Shown piece by piece: positions 8,735 to 18,624 of a stretch of 64,000 nucleotides of DNA. Source of the stretch: Stigmatella ashevillena. GTDB lineage: Bacteria; Myxococcota; Myxococcia; Myxococcales; Myxococcaceae. Made by a program: the position numbers and the translations under genes. Location: positions 2,304,007 to 2,368,006 of the forward strand of contig NZ_JAQNDM010000002.1 in the NCBI RefSeq assembly GCF_028368975.1. The letters run 5' to 3'. The notes under the pieces are model-generated. The model was given only the letters and a program-made list of their open reading frames with translations. It was not told where the DNA came from and searched no databases. Each line of letters starts with the position of its first letter. Positions within the stretch are counted from its first letter, which is position 1.

Positions 8735-9901
8735 ATGTCGCGAATGAAGCTGTTCAGTGGTCTGACCCTTTTGGGTGCTCTGAGTGGGTGCGGTGTCACG
8801 GATTCGAAGACCGCGGAAGAGAGCGGGCAGATCCAGAGCGAAGCCATCGTGTCGAGCATCACGGAGGGGGACTATGTCATCCGCTCCGTCATGACCAACA
8901 AGTGTATCGACGTCGCCTCGTCCAGCACCGCGGACGGCGCCAAGGTACAGCAGTGGGACTGTAACGGCACCAACGCGCAGAAGTTCCGCATCTCCCCGAC
9001 GTCAGGGGGGTATTGGAAGATCATCAACGTCAACAGCGGCAAGGGCCTCGATATCGCTGAAAACAGCACCGCGCAGAACGCCAAGGTCCACCAATGGTCT
9101 TACACCGGTGGAAACAACCAACAGTTCAAGTTCGTGTCCCGGGCCGCCAACCAGTTCAGCATCCAGGTCCGCCACACAGACATGGCCCTTGATCTGTACT
9201 GGGGCTCGGCGAACAACGGCACGGAGTACGTTCAGTACCCGTACACCGGCGCCGCCAACCAGCTCTACACCTTCGACAAGGTGAGCGGCGACTCCGGCGG
9301 CGACACGGGCCGTGGATGCGCCGTCGCCAACGACGGGAAGACCACCCTGCGCTTCATCAACCGGTGCTCCACCGAGATCAACTTCGCCGGCAACAACATC
9401 ACGGGCGGGGCGCTGGGCACGGGCCAGGAAGCGTGCCGGACCATTGGCTCCACCACGGAGATGATGCTGACGAAGCGGTACTGGGGCTTCCGCAAGGGAG
9501 AGGATCCGGGCTTCGAGCACCACTCGCTGGCGGAGTTTGGCTTCAACGAGACGTTCTATTCCTACAACAGCTGGGACTGGTTCAACCTCAGCCACGTGGA
9601 TGCCCACAACCTTCCCCTGAAGATCATTCCCTATGATCTGGCGGGGGCCACGACCTGCACGGGGCAGACGCGGAGCTGCCCCATGGACTTGATCGCCAAC
9701 TGCCCCGCCGAGGGCCAGTGGCGCAACGCCGCCGGCAAGGTCATCTCCTGCGTGAGCCGTGACCGCGACAATCCCAACAGCGTGGTGGCCCGGTACTTCG
9801 ACGCGGCCTGCTCGCAGTCCTACTCGTGGTCCGGCGATGACTCGGTGATGGCGGCGTGCAACGCCGAGGACTTCGACATCGTCTTCTGCCCTGCGAACTG
9901 A
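8735..9901 (+). CDS. Lipoprotein with ricin-type lectin and thaumatin-like domains
   Basis: This 388-residue protein starts after an AGGAGAT site with signal sequence LFSGLTLLGALSGC (lipobox LSGC), so it is probably lipid-anchored. Residues 45-185 are a ricin B-type beta-trefoil, with repeats such as NKCIDVASSSTADGAKVQQW and GKGLDIAENSTAQNAKVHQW (the QxW mark). Residues 195-388 fit the thaumatin-like fold: TLRFINRCSTEINFAG, a DWFNLSHVDAHNLPLKI block, the CPMDLIANCPAE block, and the end DFDIVFCPAN, with many paired cysteines. Thaumatin-like proteins bind or cut beta-1,3-glucans and are mostly known from plants, animals and fungi. A role in binding fungal or polysaccharide prey is inferred from the two sugar-binding folds. 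Confidence 0.8.
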   Translation: MSRMKLFSGLTLLGALSGCGVTDSKTAEESGQIQSEAIVSSITEGDYVIRSVMTNKCIDVASSSTADGAKVQQWDCNGTNAQKFRISPTSGGYWKIINVNSGKGLDIAENSTAQNAKVHQWSYTGGNNQQFKFVSRAANQFSIQVRHTDMALDLYWGSANNGTEYVQYPYTGAANQLYTFDKVSGDSGGDTGRGCAVANDGKTTLRFINRCSTEINFAGNNITGGALGTGQEACRTIGSTTEMMLTKRYWGFRKGEDPGFEHHSLAEFGFNETFYSYNSWDWFNLSHVDAHNLPLKIIPYDLAGATTCTGQTRSCPMDLIANCPAEGQWRNAAGKVISCVSRDRDNPNSVVARYFDAACSQSYSWSGDDSVMAACNAEDFDIVFCPAN

Positions 9902-9914
9902 GCCGTTTCCGGAA

Positions 9915-9940
9915 GGGGGGCCGGGCCCTCTCGGCCCCCC
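9915..9940 (+). terminator. Strong GC hairpin after the ricin-thaumatin gene
   Basis: A 9-base perfect stem (ggggggccg / cggcccccc) closes an 8-base loop, 14 bases after the stop codon. No T-run follows, so this is a terminator-like hairpin only. The remaining sequence to about 10120 shows no gene. Confidence 0.5.
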
Positions 9941-10144
9941 TGGGGCCCTGCTCGAGCGGGGCCTCTCCCTTCGCCCGCATCGGCGCTTGCCTGGCCGCAC
10001 GCTCTCCGAGATCCGTGACAGCCCACCGCCACCCTGCTCTGCCACACGAGGAATATGGCGTTCGCGAGCGGCCTTTCTAGCAGGCTCATTTGAGCCCTCT
10101 CCCCGTCCCAGGGCGAGGCGGTGCGCGGAGGGAGACGACTCGTG

Positions 10145-11875
10145 ATGCAGCAGGTTGGCAAGTATCAGCTCATCCGCAAGCTCGCCATGGGAGGCATGGC
10201 TGAGGTGCACCTCGCGAAGGCCGCAGGGCCGCGAGGGTTCGAGAAGACGCTGGTGGTCAAATGCATCCTGCCGCATCTGGCCCAGGAGCCCTCCTTCGTG
10301 GAGATGTTCCTCTCCGAGGCGATGCTGGCGGCCCAGCTCACCCATACCCACATCGTTCAGATCTTCGACTTCGGCGAGGCCGACGGCGCCTACTTCCTGG
10401 CCATGGAGTACATCGACGGGCCGAGCCTGCGCACGCTCATCAAGCGAGCCTCGGCCCAGGATCTGCCTTTGTCACCCACGGTGTGTGCCCGGCTCGTCTC
10501 CCAGGCCTGTGAGGGACTGGCCTTTGCCCACGACTTCGCGGATCCGGTGACGGAACAGCCCTTGGGGCTCATCCACCGGGACGTCAGTCCGGACAACATC
10601 CTGTTGTCACGCCAGGGGTCCGTGAAGGTGGTGGACTTTGGCATCGCCAAGGCGGCGGGCCAGACCCACAAGACGCAGAGTGGGGTCATCAAAGGCAAGC
10701 TCGCGTACATGCCGCCCGAGCAGCTACGGGGCAAGAGCCTGGACCGGCGCGTGGATGTCTATGCGCTCGGGGTGGTCCTCTACGAGTTGCTCACGTTCCG
10801 CAAACCGTACAGCGCGACCTCCGATGCGGCGCTGATGCACGCCATCATCTATGAGGCCCCCACGCCCGCGGTGCACCACCGGCCAGACTTACCCGTGGCC
10901 TTGCAGCGCATCCTCGCTCGGGCCATCACCAAGGACCGGGATCAGCGGTATCCCGACTGCCACGCCTTTCAATCGGATTTGGAGGACTTCATCCTCTCCG
11001 AGGGCCGCTCCGTGACGGCGCAGCAGGTGGCCCATCTCATCCAGCGGGCCACCTCGGGCGCGGGCCTCCCCGCGGTGAACCTCGCCCCCGCTGCGTCTCC
11101 CAGTCCTTCCCCGGCGTTCGTGCCACCTCTGGAGGCCTCCGCCCCTTCCAAGGGCAGGACAGGCTTGGACACGTTCTCCGAGATGGTCCCCCTTCCAGGC
11201 GGTGAAGAGGCCTCGGAAGAGCGCACGACATTCCCCGAGTACAGCGCGGCGACCCAGGAATTGTCCCTCACCCTCCCGCCGTCTGTTTCAGGGTTGGTGG
11301 AGCCGCATCAACCGGCGCGGACCCGCTTGCACAGCGCCTTCTCCGGGTGGAAACGGCATGTCCTCGTGGGCGGAGTGCTGCTCGCTGCGGGGGGGGGATT
11401 CGCGCGTTGCCAGCAGGCCCCTCGTGAAGAGCCTTTGAACCCTCTGGCCATCGCATCCGCCGCGGCGCCGCCCGCTGCTGCTCTTCCTCCACGGCTGGAG
11501 CCACCGCCTCTGGCCGTGGCCCCGCTCATCGAGGAACCGGCCGCCACCCCTGAACCCCCTCCTCTCCCAGTTGCCGAGACCCTAACGCCACAGGCCACCG
11601 AGCCTGCTCCCGTCGCCCGTAAACGCACCGCGCGCCCCTCCAAGACCAAACGCGCAACCCCTGTCGCCATGGGCACTTTGGATGTCCGCTCGCAGCCCTA
11701 TGCCATCGTCTACGTGGACGGAGAGGAACGCGGAAAGACTCCCTTGGACAATGTGGTGGAACTGTCGGCCGGTTTCCACACCCTGAAACTGGTCATCCCG
11801 GATCTACCGAAAACAGTGACCCAGCAGGTCGAAGTGAAACCCGGCAAGCTCTCCCGCATTAATTTCTCGCCGTAG
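10145..11875 (+). CDS. Ser/Thr protein kinase with transmembrane segment and C-terminal PEGA domain
   Basis: From the ATG at 10145 this is 576 residues; GTG 10142 is an equally possible start, both behind GGAGGGAG. The kinase domain covers about residues 5-285. It has glycine loop MGGMAEV, Lys39, Glu58, catalytic loop HRDVSPDN (Asp146), DFG at 164-166 and MPPEQ. It is therefore complete and probably active. A low-complexity Pro/Ser linker follows, then one transmembrane segment ([15 protein letters not shown]). A Pro/Ala-rich extracytoplasmic stretch leads to a PEGA domain at the end ([19 protein letters not shown]). Such PEGA-tailed kinases are typical of myxobacterial development and stress signalling. 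The target is unknown. It is convergent with the RCC1 gene. Confidence 0.92.
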   Translation: MQQVGKYQLIRKLAMGGMAEVHLAKAAGPRGFEKTLVVKCILPHLAQEPSFVEMFLSEAMLAAQLTHTHIVQIFDFGEADGAYFLAMEYIDGPSLRTLIKRASAQDLPLSPTVCARLVSQACEGLAFAHDFADPVTEQPLGLIHRDVSPDNILLSRQGSVKVVDFGIAKAAGQTHKTQSGVIKGKLAYMPPEQLRGKSLDRRVDVYALGVVLYELLTFRKPYSATSDAALMHAIIYEAPTPAVHHRPDLPVALQRILARAITKDRDQRYPDCHAFQSDLEDFILSEGRSVTAQQVAHLIQRATSGAGLPAVNLAPAASPSPSPAFVPPLEASAPSKGRTGLDTFSEMVPLPGGEEASEERTTFPEYSAATQELSLTLPPSVSGLVEPHQPARTRLHSAFSGWKRHVLVGGVLLAAGGGFARCQQAPREEPLNPLAIASAAAPPAAALPPRLEPPPLAVAPLIEEPAATPEPPPLPVAETLTPQATEPAPVARKRTARPSKTKRATPVAMGTLDVRSQPYAIVYVDGEERGKTPLDNVVELSAGFHTLKLVIPDLPKTVTQQVEVKPGKLSRINFSP

Positions 11876-11916
11876 CCTCTGAGGCTCCGGCCGCGGCCCC
11901 CAAGAGCCTGTCCGAG

Positions 11917-13134
11917 TTAGTTCAAACAGAACGACAAGACAGGCGCGGGGACAGGGATGATGCCCAGCGGCAAATTCGGCATTTCCGGAATCAAGAGGCG
12001 AACCCATTCCGTGCGCACACCGAGCCGTTCGTTCTTGTTTGCACCCCAGGCAAACAGGCAGCCATTGCTCAATACGGCCAGCGAATGCGCGTGACCCGCG
12101 GAGATGGACAGGGCGCTGGTCACGGAGGGGGCGACCGCCACGGGCCGCAGTTGCTCCTGGGGCTCCACGTCATCGCCCAGTTGCCCCGCTGAATCGGCCC
12201 CCCAGGCCATGACTTCATTGTCCCTGTTCAAGGCCAAGGAATGAAAGGTGCCCGCAGCCAGCGCCGTGATTCCTTCCAAACCTTGGACCTGTATTGGAAG
12301 CGCTCGCGAACTGCTCTTGGTACCATCGCCCAATTGGCCCGCTTCATTGGCCCCCCAGGCCCAGACCCCGCCCTGCATGTCCAGCGCAAGCGAATGATTG
12401 AAACCAGCGGCAATGGACTTGATCTCCGGTAGTCCCTCCACCCTCACAGGCGTGACGCTGACCTCCAGGTTGTCCTTGCCCAACTGGCGCATGCTGTTGT
12501 CTCCCCATGCCCAGACCGCGCCTTTGTCATCCAAGGCCAGAAGGTGCGCGCCGCCAGCAGCAATGGCATCAATTTGCGGCAGCCCCTTCATGATACTCGG
12601 CTTGTCACTTTCCTGCTTCGCACTATCGACTCCCCAGACCCAGACCGAACCCGACTGGTGCAGTGCCAGCGACTGAAGATTGCCCGCGGCGACGGCAATG
12701 ATGTCACTCAACTCCGGAACTTCCGTGGGCGTCATCCGGATCTCACCCGATCCGATTTGTCCCCATCTCCAGACTTTCCCACCCCCCATCGCGAGCGAGT
12801 GGCCATAACCCGCGGCCACGGACTTGATACCACTCAGGCCCTTCAGCTTCGTGGGCCTTGCGCGATCCTGGAGCGTTCCATCTCCCAGTTGAGCCGTGGT
12901 GTTTTGTCCCCATGCCCAGACCGAACCATCGTTTCCGATGGCCAGGATGTGCTGCTCTCGAGAGGAAACCTGATCAATACCAGTCGGCTCGTCACCAGAT
13001 GTATCAGGCTCCTTCTGGCACGTCTCAGCATGGCGCTGACAGTAATCGTCCTGCGCCTTGTTGAAGTCCGCGCACCCCCATGCAGCGGCGATGGCGCCAG
13101 CCCATGCGAGCCACACAGCCTGTTTCACGGCCAC
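11917..13134 (-). CDS. RCC1-repeat lipoprotein
   Basis: This 405-residue protein has a signal ending in AAAWGC, a plausible lipobox. The rest is made of seven RCC1-type blades, each with the pattern VWAWGxN...GQLGDG (for example WAWGQNTTAQLGDGTLQDRA and GVWAWGANEAGQLGDGT). It should fold as a seven-bladed beta-propeller on the cell surface. Bacterial RCC1 lipoproteins have no known reaction and probably bind partners. Its start overlaps the end of the upstream gene by 10 bases, which points to co-translation with that protein. It converges on the kinase gene with only 41 bases between them. Confidence 0.88.
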   Translation of the reverse strand: MAVKQAVWLAWAGAIAAAWGCADFNKAQDDYCQRHAETCQKEPDTSGDEPTGIDQVSSREQHILAIGNDGSVWAWGQNTTAQLGDGTLQDRARPTKLKGLSGIKSVAAGYGHSLAMGGGKVWRWGQIGSGEIRMTPTEVPELSDIIAVAAGNLQSLALHQSGSVWVWGVDSAKQESDKPSIMKGLPQIDAIAAGGAHLLALDDKGAVWAWGDNSMRQLGKDNLEVSVTPVRVEGLPEIKSIAAGFNHSLALDMQGGVWAWGANEAGQLGDGTKSSSRALPIQVQGLEGITALAAGTFHSLALNRDNEVMAWGADSAGQLGDDVEPQEQLRPVAVAPSVTSALSISAGHAHSLAVLSNGCLFAWGANKNERLGVRTEWVRLLIPEMPNLPLGIIPVPAPVLSFCLN

Positions 13135-13958
13135 CTCCCATAGATGAATGCCGACGTCCCATTCGTGCTCACCCCCACGGAAGGGGCCGGGCTGCCGGAA
13201 TCACCCAACAAATACATCCCGGCCGCCGTGACGAGGCCCGCAGCGCCCACGCCCAGCAGGCTGACCCCTACGGTCTGCAGGGTCCGACCGCGATTGCCGG
13301 CCCCTTGCACATCCTCCGGAGTATCGATGCTTGGATCGTCATTTTTCAGTTTGTTCAATTCGCCCCGGGAGATGCCCCAGGTGATGCCCCCCGCCACGGC
13401 GAAGGCCCCTCCCGCGATGGCGGGAATCAGCGCGTACCGGCGAAGCCCAGAGGGCGAGGTTCTTTCGGGCGACATGCTCTCACTCACGGAGTTCGTCAGT
13501 GCAGGGCTTGTGGATGAGGCGATCTTGGGTGCACTCGGTTCCTCAGGCGGGGGGGGCGGCGCGGGCATCGCTTTCAGCTCAGCCACCGCCTGCTGGCGAA
13601 GGGCGTTGACGTCCTCCTGGATCTTGGGCGACACCGGCACTGGCAGTTCCGCCTGGGGCCTGAGCAAGAACGCCCTGCGGAATGCTGCCTTCCCCTCGTC
13701 CTTCCGGCGAAGTTCGTACAGCAGGATCCCTTCATAGAGCGAGAGCGTGACGTCCTCGTCCGTCCCATGGCGCTCCTGGCGCGCGACCTGGACTTGATCG
13801 AGCGCCCGCTCGTAATCGGTGTTGACCAACAGTTGCTGGATCAACAAGAGGTGGCTGCGGATGTTGTCCTTCGCGGCGAGCGCTTGGAGCGGGAGCGCCA
13901 TCATCAGGAGCAACACCACCGTCCGGGGACCGGCTGCACGTATCCGTTGGCATCTCAC
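13125..13958 (-). CDS. Secreted TPR-like protein with two C-terminal hydrophobic segments
   Basis: A 277-residue product starts at GTG 13958. It has a signal peptide (TVVLLLMMALPLQALAA) and a short helical repeat region like a single tetratricopeptide unit (about residues 30-110, DYERALDQVQVARQE). A Pro-rich linker follows, then two hydrophobic glycine-rich helices (IPAIAGGAFAVAGGITWG and LGVGAAGLVTAAGMYLLG). This layout is common among uncharacterised myxobacterial envelope proteins often found beside PEGA kinases or lipoproteins. The gene overlaps the RCC1 lipoprotein gene, so both belong to one operon. Function unknown. Confidence 0.75.
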   Translation of the reverse strand: MRCQRIRAAGPRTVVLLLMMALPLQALAAKDNIRSHLLLIQQLLVNTDYERALDQVQVARQERHGTDEDVTLSLYEGILLYELRRKDEGKAAFRRAFLLRPQAELPVPVSPKIQEDVNALRQQAVAELKAMPAPPPPPEEPSAPKIASSTSPALTNSVSESMSPERTSPSGLRRYALIPAIAGGAFAVAGGITWGISRGELNKLKNDDPSIDTPEDVQGAGNRGRTLQTVGVSLLGVGAAGLVTAAGMYLLGDSGSPAPSVGVSTNGTSAFIYGRWP

Positions 13959-14148
13959 GTCAGGAACACCCCATGCACGGGGATCGCCACAGCCGCACCC
14001 GCGCTTCAGTGAGAACGAAGATGTTGTCCCGGAGTGCGAGGGGCCACTGCCCTGGGTCTTAGATCCGTTCAGGACACGACGGCCCTCCGAGACAGACTGT
14101 TGAGCAGCGCGCTATGGTCCGGGCGGGTCATTCCAGCACCCTCTCTCC

Positions 14149-14736
14149 ATGAACTCTGAACCCGGCATTCCCCGTTGCACGTGGGCCGAAAGCAGCCCCC
14201 TGATGTGCGCCTACCACGATCACGAGTGGGGCCTCCCCGTCCGCGACGGGCGGGAACTCTGGGAAACCCTGATGCTGGAGGGATTTCAGGCCGGGCTCTC
14301 CTGGTCGGTCATCCTCCGCAGGCGCGAGACCTTTCGGGAGGCCTTCCAAGGTTTCATCCCTGAACGCGTTGCACGCTTCACCGAGGCGGACATCGCGCGC
14401 CTCGTCGTCAATCCCGGCATCATCCGCTCACGGGCCAAGATCGAAGCAACGATTGGCGGAGCCCGCGCCTACCTGGCGATGCAGAAAGCAGGCGAGGATT
14501 TCTCGGCCTTCGCCTGGTCTTTCGTCGATGGCAAACCCCTCCAGAACAAGACAGGAACAGTCCAGGCAAAGACCCCGCTCTCCGAGAAGCTCTCGGCCGC
14601 CCTCAAAAAGCGCGGCTTCAAGTTCGTGGGTCCCGTGATTGTCTATGCCTGGATGCAGGCGGTGGGTCTCGTCGACGACCACATGACCGGCTGTTTCAAG
14701 CACGTTTCAGCCACCCCTCTCAACACCCAGCGCTGA
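14149..14736 (+). CDS. tag: DNA-3-methyladenine glycosylase I
   Basis: This 195-residue protein has the usual length of Tag. It removes 3-methyladenine from alkylated DNA in base excision repair. The zinc-binding N-terminus is present (CTWAESSPLMCAYHDHEWG, with Cys and His ligands), and the C-terminal HMTGCF supplies the remaining ligands. The signature LMLEGFQAGLSWSVILRRR and the helix-hairpin-helix part (LVVNPGIIRSRAKIEAT) fit the family. The next gene, ilvD, starts only 12 bases after its stop, so foreign-looking ilvD would depend on the tag promoter. Confidence 0.93.
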   Translation: MNSEPGIPRCTWAESSPLMCAYHDHEWGLPVRDGRELWETLMLEGFQAGLSWSVILRRRETFREAFQGFIPERVARFTEADIARLVVNPGIIRSRAKIEATIGGARAYLAMQKAGEDFSAFAWSFVDGKPLQNKTGTVQAKTPLSEKLSAALKKRGFKFVGPVIVYAWMQAVGLVDDHMTGCFKHVSATPLNTQR

Positions 14737-14748
14737 GGACCACGGACC

Positions 14749-16602
14749 ATGCCCCCTTATCGTTCACGCACCAGCACCCATGGACGCAACATGGCGGGCG
14801 CGCGCGGCCTCTGGCGCGCCACCGGCATGAAGGACGAGGATTTCGGCAAGCCGATCATCGCGATCGCCAACTCCTTCACCCAGTTCGTGCCGGGCCACGT
14901 CCACCTCAAGGACCTCGGCCAACTGGTCGCGCGGGAAATCGAAGCGGCGGGCGGCGTCGCCAAGGAGTTCAACAGCATCGCGGTCGATGACGGCATCGCC
15001 ATGGGCCATGATGGCATGCTCTATTCGCTGCCCAGCCGCGACCTGATCGCCGACAGCGTGGAATACATGGTCAACGCCCACTGCGCTGACGCCCTGCTGT
15101 GCATCTCCAACTGCGACAAGATCACGCCGGGCATGCTGATGGCCGCGATGCGCCTCAACATCCCGGCCATCTTCGTCTCCGGAGGACCGATGGAAGCGGG
15201 CAAGGCGAACCTGCGCGGCCAGACCGTCGCGCTCGATCTCGTCGACGCCATGGTCGTGGCGGCCGACGACCGCTATACCGACGAGGAGGTGAAGGTCATC
15301 GAGCGGTCGGCCTGCCCGACCTGCGGTTCCTGCTCGGGCATGTTCACCGCCAACAGCATGAACTGCCTGACCGAAGCCCTCGGCCTTTCGCTGCCCGGCA
15401 ACGGCTCCGTGCTGGCCACCCATGCCGACCGCGAGAAGCTGTTCCGCGAGGCGGGCCACACCATCGTCGCCCTCACCAAGCGCTGGTACGAGCAGGAGGA
15501 CGCCTCCGCCCTGCCCCGCAGCATCGCCAGCTTCGCCGCGTTCGAGAATGCGATGAGCCTCGACATCGCCATGGGCGGGTCGACCAACACGGTGCTCCAC
15601 CTGCTCGCCGCCGCCTATGAGGGCGATGTGCATTTCACCATGGCCGACATCGACCGGCTGTCGCGCCGCGTCCCCTGCCTGTGCAAGGTCGCGCCCGCCA
15701 AGCAGGACGTGCACATGGAGGACGTCCACCGCGCGGGCGGCATCATGGCGATCCTGGGCCAGCTCGACAAGGCAGGCCTGATCAACGCCAGCCTGCCGAC
15801 CGTCCATGCCAGGACGATGGGCGAGGCACTCGACCGCTGGGACATCAGCCGCACCGAGAGCGAGAGCGTGCGCGAGTTCTACAAGGCCGCGCCCGGCGGC
15901 GTGCGCACGACGGTCGCTTTCAGCCAGAGCAACCGCTGGAAGGAGTTGGACCTCGACCGCACGTCCGGAGTGATCCGCAATGCGGACAACCCCTTCTCAC
16001 GGGATGGCGGCCTCGCCGTGCTGTTCGGCAATCTCGCGCCGGAGGGCTGCATCGTGAAGACGGCGGGTGTGGACGAGTCCATCCTCACCTTCCACGGCAC
16101 CGCCCGCGTCTATGAGAGCCAGGACGCGGCCGTCGCGGGCATCCTGATCAATGAGGTGAAAAAAGGCGACGTGGTCGTCATCCGCTATGAAGGGCCGAAG
16201 GGCGGGCCGGGCATGCAGGAAATGCTCTATCCGACCAGCTATCTGAAATCGAAGGGGCTGGGCAAGGCGTGCGCGCTCATCACCGACGGGCGCTTCTCCG
16301 GCGGCACTTCGGGCCTCTCCATCGGCCATGTTTCACCCGAAGCGGCCGAGGGTGGCCTGATCGCGCTGGTCAACACCGGCGACCCGATCCTGATCGACAT
16401 CCCCCACCGCGTCATCAAGCTGGACGTGGACGATGCCGAACTGGCCAGGCGCCATGAGGAGATGGTCGAACGCGGCAAGAAGGCGTGGAAGCCCTTCAGC
16501 CGCAAGCGCACCGTCTCCCCGGCGCTGCGCGCCTATGCCGCGCTGACCACCAACGCCTCGCGCGGCGCCGTGCGAGACGTGAGCCAGATCGAGAAGGACT
16601 GA
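14749..16602 (+). CDS. ilvD: Dihydroxy-acid dehydratase
   Basis: This 617-residue protein is full-length for IlvD, which dehydrates 2,3-dihydroxy-isovalerate and the isoleucine counterpart in branched-chain amino acid synthesis using an Fe-S cluster and Mg. Cluster and family motifs are intact: [31 protein letters not shown], and [19 protein letters not shown]. Base use differs from neighbours: many TAT, CTG and GGC-rich codons and phrases typical of sphingomonads and other alphaproteobacteria. It ends in a cccctccc/gggagggg hairpin of the kind common between sphingomonad genes. I infer acquisition by transfer. Whether the host has another ilvD cannot be seen here. Confidence 0.95.
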   Translation: MPPYRSRTSTHGRNMAGARGLWRATGMKDEDFGKPIIAIANSFTQFVPGHVHLKDLGQLVAREIEAAGGVAKEFNSIAVDDGIAMGHDGMLYSLPSRDLIADSVEYMVNAHCADALLCISNCDKITPGMLMAAMRLNIPAIFVSGGPMEAGKANLRGQTVALDLVDAMVVAADDRYTDEEVKVIERSACPTCGSCSGMFTANSMNCLTEALGLSLPGNGSVLATHADREKLFREAGHTIVALTKRWYEQEDASALPRSIASFAAFENAMSLDIAMGGSTNTVLHLLAAAYEGDVHFTMADIDRLSRRVPCLCKVAPAKQDVHMEDVHRAGGIMAILGQLDKAGLINASLPTVHARTMGEALDRWDISRTESESVREFYKAAPGGVRTTVAFSQSNRWKELDLDRTSGVIRNADNPFSRDGGLAVLFGNLAPEGCIVKTAGVDESILTFHGTARVYESQDAAVAGILINEVKKGDVVVIRYEGPKGGPGMQEMLYPTSYLKSKGLGKACALITDGRFSGGTSGLSIGHVSPEAAEGGLIALVNTGDPILIDIPHRVIKLDVDDAELARRHEEMVERGKKAWKPFSRKRTVSPALRAYAALTTNASRGAVRDVSQIEKD

Positions 16603-16610
16603 ACGCTCAT

Positions 16611-16634
16611 TCCCCTCCCGACCGTGGGAGGGGA
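16611..16634 (+). terminator. Hairpin behind ilvD
   Basis: tcccctccc pairs with gggagggga across a 6-base loop, 8 bases after the ilvD stop. There is no T-run. The sequence resembles the short C/G palindromes that punctuate sphingomonad genomes, so it may have travelled with ilvD. From here to 16859 I see no gene. Confidence 0.5.
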
Positions 16635-16859
16635 TGAGGACATGGCCTCATGAAAATCGCCATGACCGCAGGTCCACCGATAGCGGCCACGGACATCCTC
16701 CCCGTCGAACCACCCATTGCGCCTCACGGCCCATTTGGGGCGGCAAGGTGTACCGCGAGGGCCCCGCTGCGGCTCTGGCGCTTTAGGGGGCGTGCTGCAA
16801 AACTCGGGCGTGCTCCGAGCATCCTCTCTTTCGAGCGAGCGTGATCGGCAGAAATCCCT

Positions 16860-17522
16860 ATGGAAAAGGCTCTGCCCGGCTTGCGCCTGGAGTGGGAGGT
16901 CTCCAAAGAAGGACGGCCCATCGCGTTGCCGCATCGTGATGCGTGGCTCGCTGATGCAGCAAAGCGCGGAAGTTCCCTCTCGTATGCAATGGCGACGAGA
17001 GCTACCCCGTGACGATCGCCGGGTTGCAAAGACCCGCGAGTTTGATCCCGGGTGGCCAGCCGCAGCTTCAGGTCCATGCGAAGCTGCCGCTCGATGCGAC
17101 CGTTATCGCGGCAGCGGCGGAGATGCTGGAGTGCGTAGCAGAGGGCGCACGCGCATTCTGGGGGCATGCGTCGCCGAAGGGCTTCGGCTCGGAAGTCGCG
17201 CAGCAGATGCGCAGTTCAGCTCATGGACCGGAGCTTTCTCTCCGTGGGCTTCCCATGCTCAACACCCCAGAGGAGATCCGCTCACCCGAGATTCCGCACT
17301 ACCTGGGATGGTTGAACTATTGGTCTGCCGCTACCGCACAAGTCATCGGGTTCCCAGATCCTGCTCGCGCTGCCGAGATGCTCACGCGAGCGCGCCGCAC
17401 GCCGTCAGGCGGGTGGGTCATGCAGCTCAGCGCCGCTCGATCTCGACAACCCCGCTCACCTGGACGTGATTAAGCAGGCCTACGAGCGGTTCCCGGAGAT
17501 CGGCGGGCGCGCGGCACCATGA
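16860..17522 (+). pseudogene. Broken myxobacterial hypothetical gene (probably DUF5953 family), two frameshifts
   Basis: Three pieces of one protein lie in order. Frame 1 reads MEKALPGLRLEWEVSKEGRP from 16860. A second frame carries CNGDESYPVTIAGLQ through GWLNYWSAATAQVIGFPDP to about 17425. The first frame then resumes with PLDLDNPAHLDVIKQAYERF and stops at 17522. The pieces resemble a family of myxobacterial proteins of unknown function that I believe is DUF5953. The two shifts compensate each other, but the early one creates a TGA at 17010, so no full product is made. The normal N-terminus is also missing. An IS1182 end remnant starts 10 bases later. Confidence 0.65.
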
Positions 17523-17531
17523 CCCCCTCAG

Positions 17532-17562
17532 TACTGGAGCTGGAAACCGATCCGTATCCTAG
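17532..17562. repeat. Solo IS1182-type terminal sequence
   Basis: The 31 bases match, with few differences, the outer end of the IS1182 copy whose end lies at 26564-26594. The match runs from tactggagct through aaccgatccg to the terminal CTAG. No transposase or second end is nearby, so this is a relic left by deletion or imprecise loss of an element. The stretch to 17618 holds nothing else recognisable. Confidence 0.75.
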
Positions 17563-17618
17563 TGGGTGCTCTAGTAAGTTGAGTGGTGGCGGAGGAGCGT
17601 CTCGTCTTGCGCGGGCAC

Positions 17619-18083
17619 CTATTGCGCGCAGTCGGGCCTCGGTGCATCAGGCGATCCTCCAACCGATGCCCTGAATCGCGTCCAAAAGCGGAACAAGAGC
17701 ATGCCCGCCAACATGGACAAGGCGAACATCAGCACGTCCTGTTCGCCTGTGGCCAGCGCGACGAACGCGGGGCCCGGGCAGTAGCCCACGAGTCCCCAGC
17801 CCACGCCGAACAGTGCGGCCCCTGTGACGAGTGAGCCGTCTACCCGTGAATGGGACGGGGAGGCAAACCGGGCGGCCAACACGGGGGCCTTCCAACGCCG
17901 ACTCCATCGAAGGAAGAGGGCATGCACGCCCAACGCCCCGCCCATGACCAGGGCCAACGACGGATCCCACCTGCCCATGACGTCCAGGAAACCCAGCACC
18001 TTCTCAGGGTGTGTCATCCCTCCCAGCCCAAGGCCGAGTGCAAAGAGGACACCCACAAGCCCCGCGCTCACGATGGCCTTCAT
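17619..18083 (-). CDS. YeeE/YedE-type sulfur-compound transporter, second half (DUF6691-like)
   Basis: A 154-residue protein with four hydrophobic helices starts at ATG 18083, which overlaps the stop of the preceding gene (ATGA). It carries [27 protein letters not shown] and the conserved pore motif [16 protein letters not shown] with its cysteine. Two-gene YeeE systems split the two inverted halves of the channel between two small proteins. Members import thiosulfate or related reduced sulfur. The pair often sits beside rhodanese or sulfide-oxidising genes, but none is visible here, so the substrate is uncertain. Confidence 0.88.
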   Translation of the reverse strand: MKAIVSAGLVGVLFALGLGLGGMTHPEKVLGFLDVMGRWDPSLALVMGGALGVHALFLRWSRRWKAPVLAARFASPSHSRVDGSLVTGAALFGVGWGLVGYCPGPAFVALATGEQDVLMFALSMLAGMLLFRFWTRFRASVGGSPDAPRPDCAQ

Positions 18084-18505
18084 CCCGCACTTCCCAGCAC
18101 GTGGCGAACGAAGAAGACCGTCAGAGCCCCCGTGGCCATGAACGTCAGCGTGGCGACGAACGACCGCCTCGAGCCCCTTGCAAGGCCGCACACTCCATGA
18201 CCGCTGGTGCAGCCATTTCCCAGCCGCGTGCCCACGCCTACCAGCAACCCAGCGGCCACCAGCCATCCTGACCCGGGGGCATGGGACGTCCCCAGCGTCT
18301 CGGGCCACACGACGCGCAGGAGCAGCCCTCCGCCGACCAGTCCCCCCAGGAAGGCCAGGCGCCAGCCTCGCTCTCCCTTCATCCCTCCGAAGAGCCCTCC
18401 CGCGATACCACTGATTCCCGCGATGCGTCCGTTGAACAGCAGCAGGAGCGAAGCGCTCAACCCGATGAGAGCGCCGCCCAGGAGTGGAAGAAGCAAAGAG
18501 GACAT
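18080..18505 (-). CDS. YeeE/YedE-type sulfur-compound transporter, first half
   Basis: This 141-residue membrane protein starts [20 protein letters not shown] and has about four transmembrane helices. It carries the family motif [20 protein letters not shown], whose cysteine is the expected sulfur-contacting residue. It is the first half of a split YeeE transporter, and its stop overlaps the start of the partner gene. It is read away from the Ig-repeat protein gene, with 119 bases between the two starts that must hold both promoters. Confidence 0.9.
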   Translation of the reverse strand: MSSLLLPLLGGALIGLSASLLLLFNGRIAGISGIAGGLFGGMKGERGWRLAFLGGLVGGGLLLRVVWPETLGTSHAPGSGWLVAAGLLVGVGTRLGNGCTSGHGVCGLARGSRRSFVATLTFMATGALTVFFVRHVLGSAG

Positions 18506-18624
18506 AAGGCCTTCGGATGGGGTTGAGCGCGGGATCTTTGCGTCTCGTCGCTACAAGCAAGGATCCAGTTTGTTCGGATTCCTTCAATACCATGGGAAAG
18601 CTCTTTGATCCCGAAGGAGGACAC

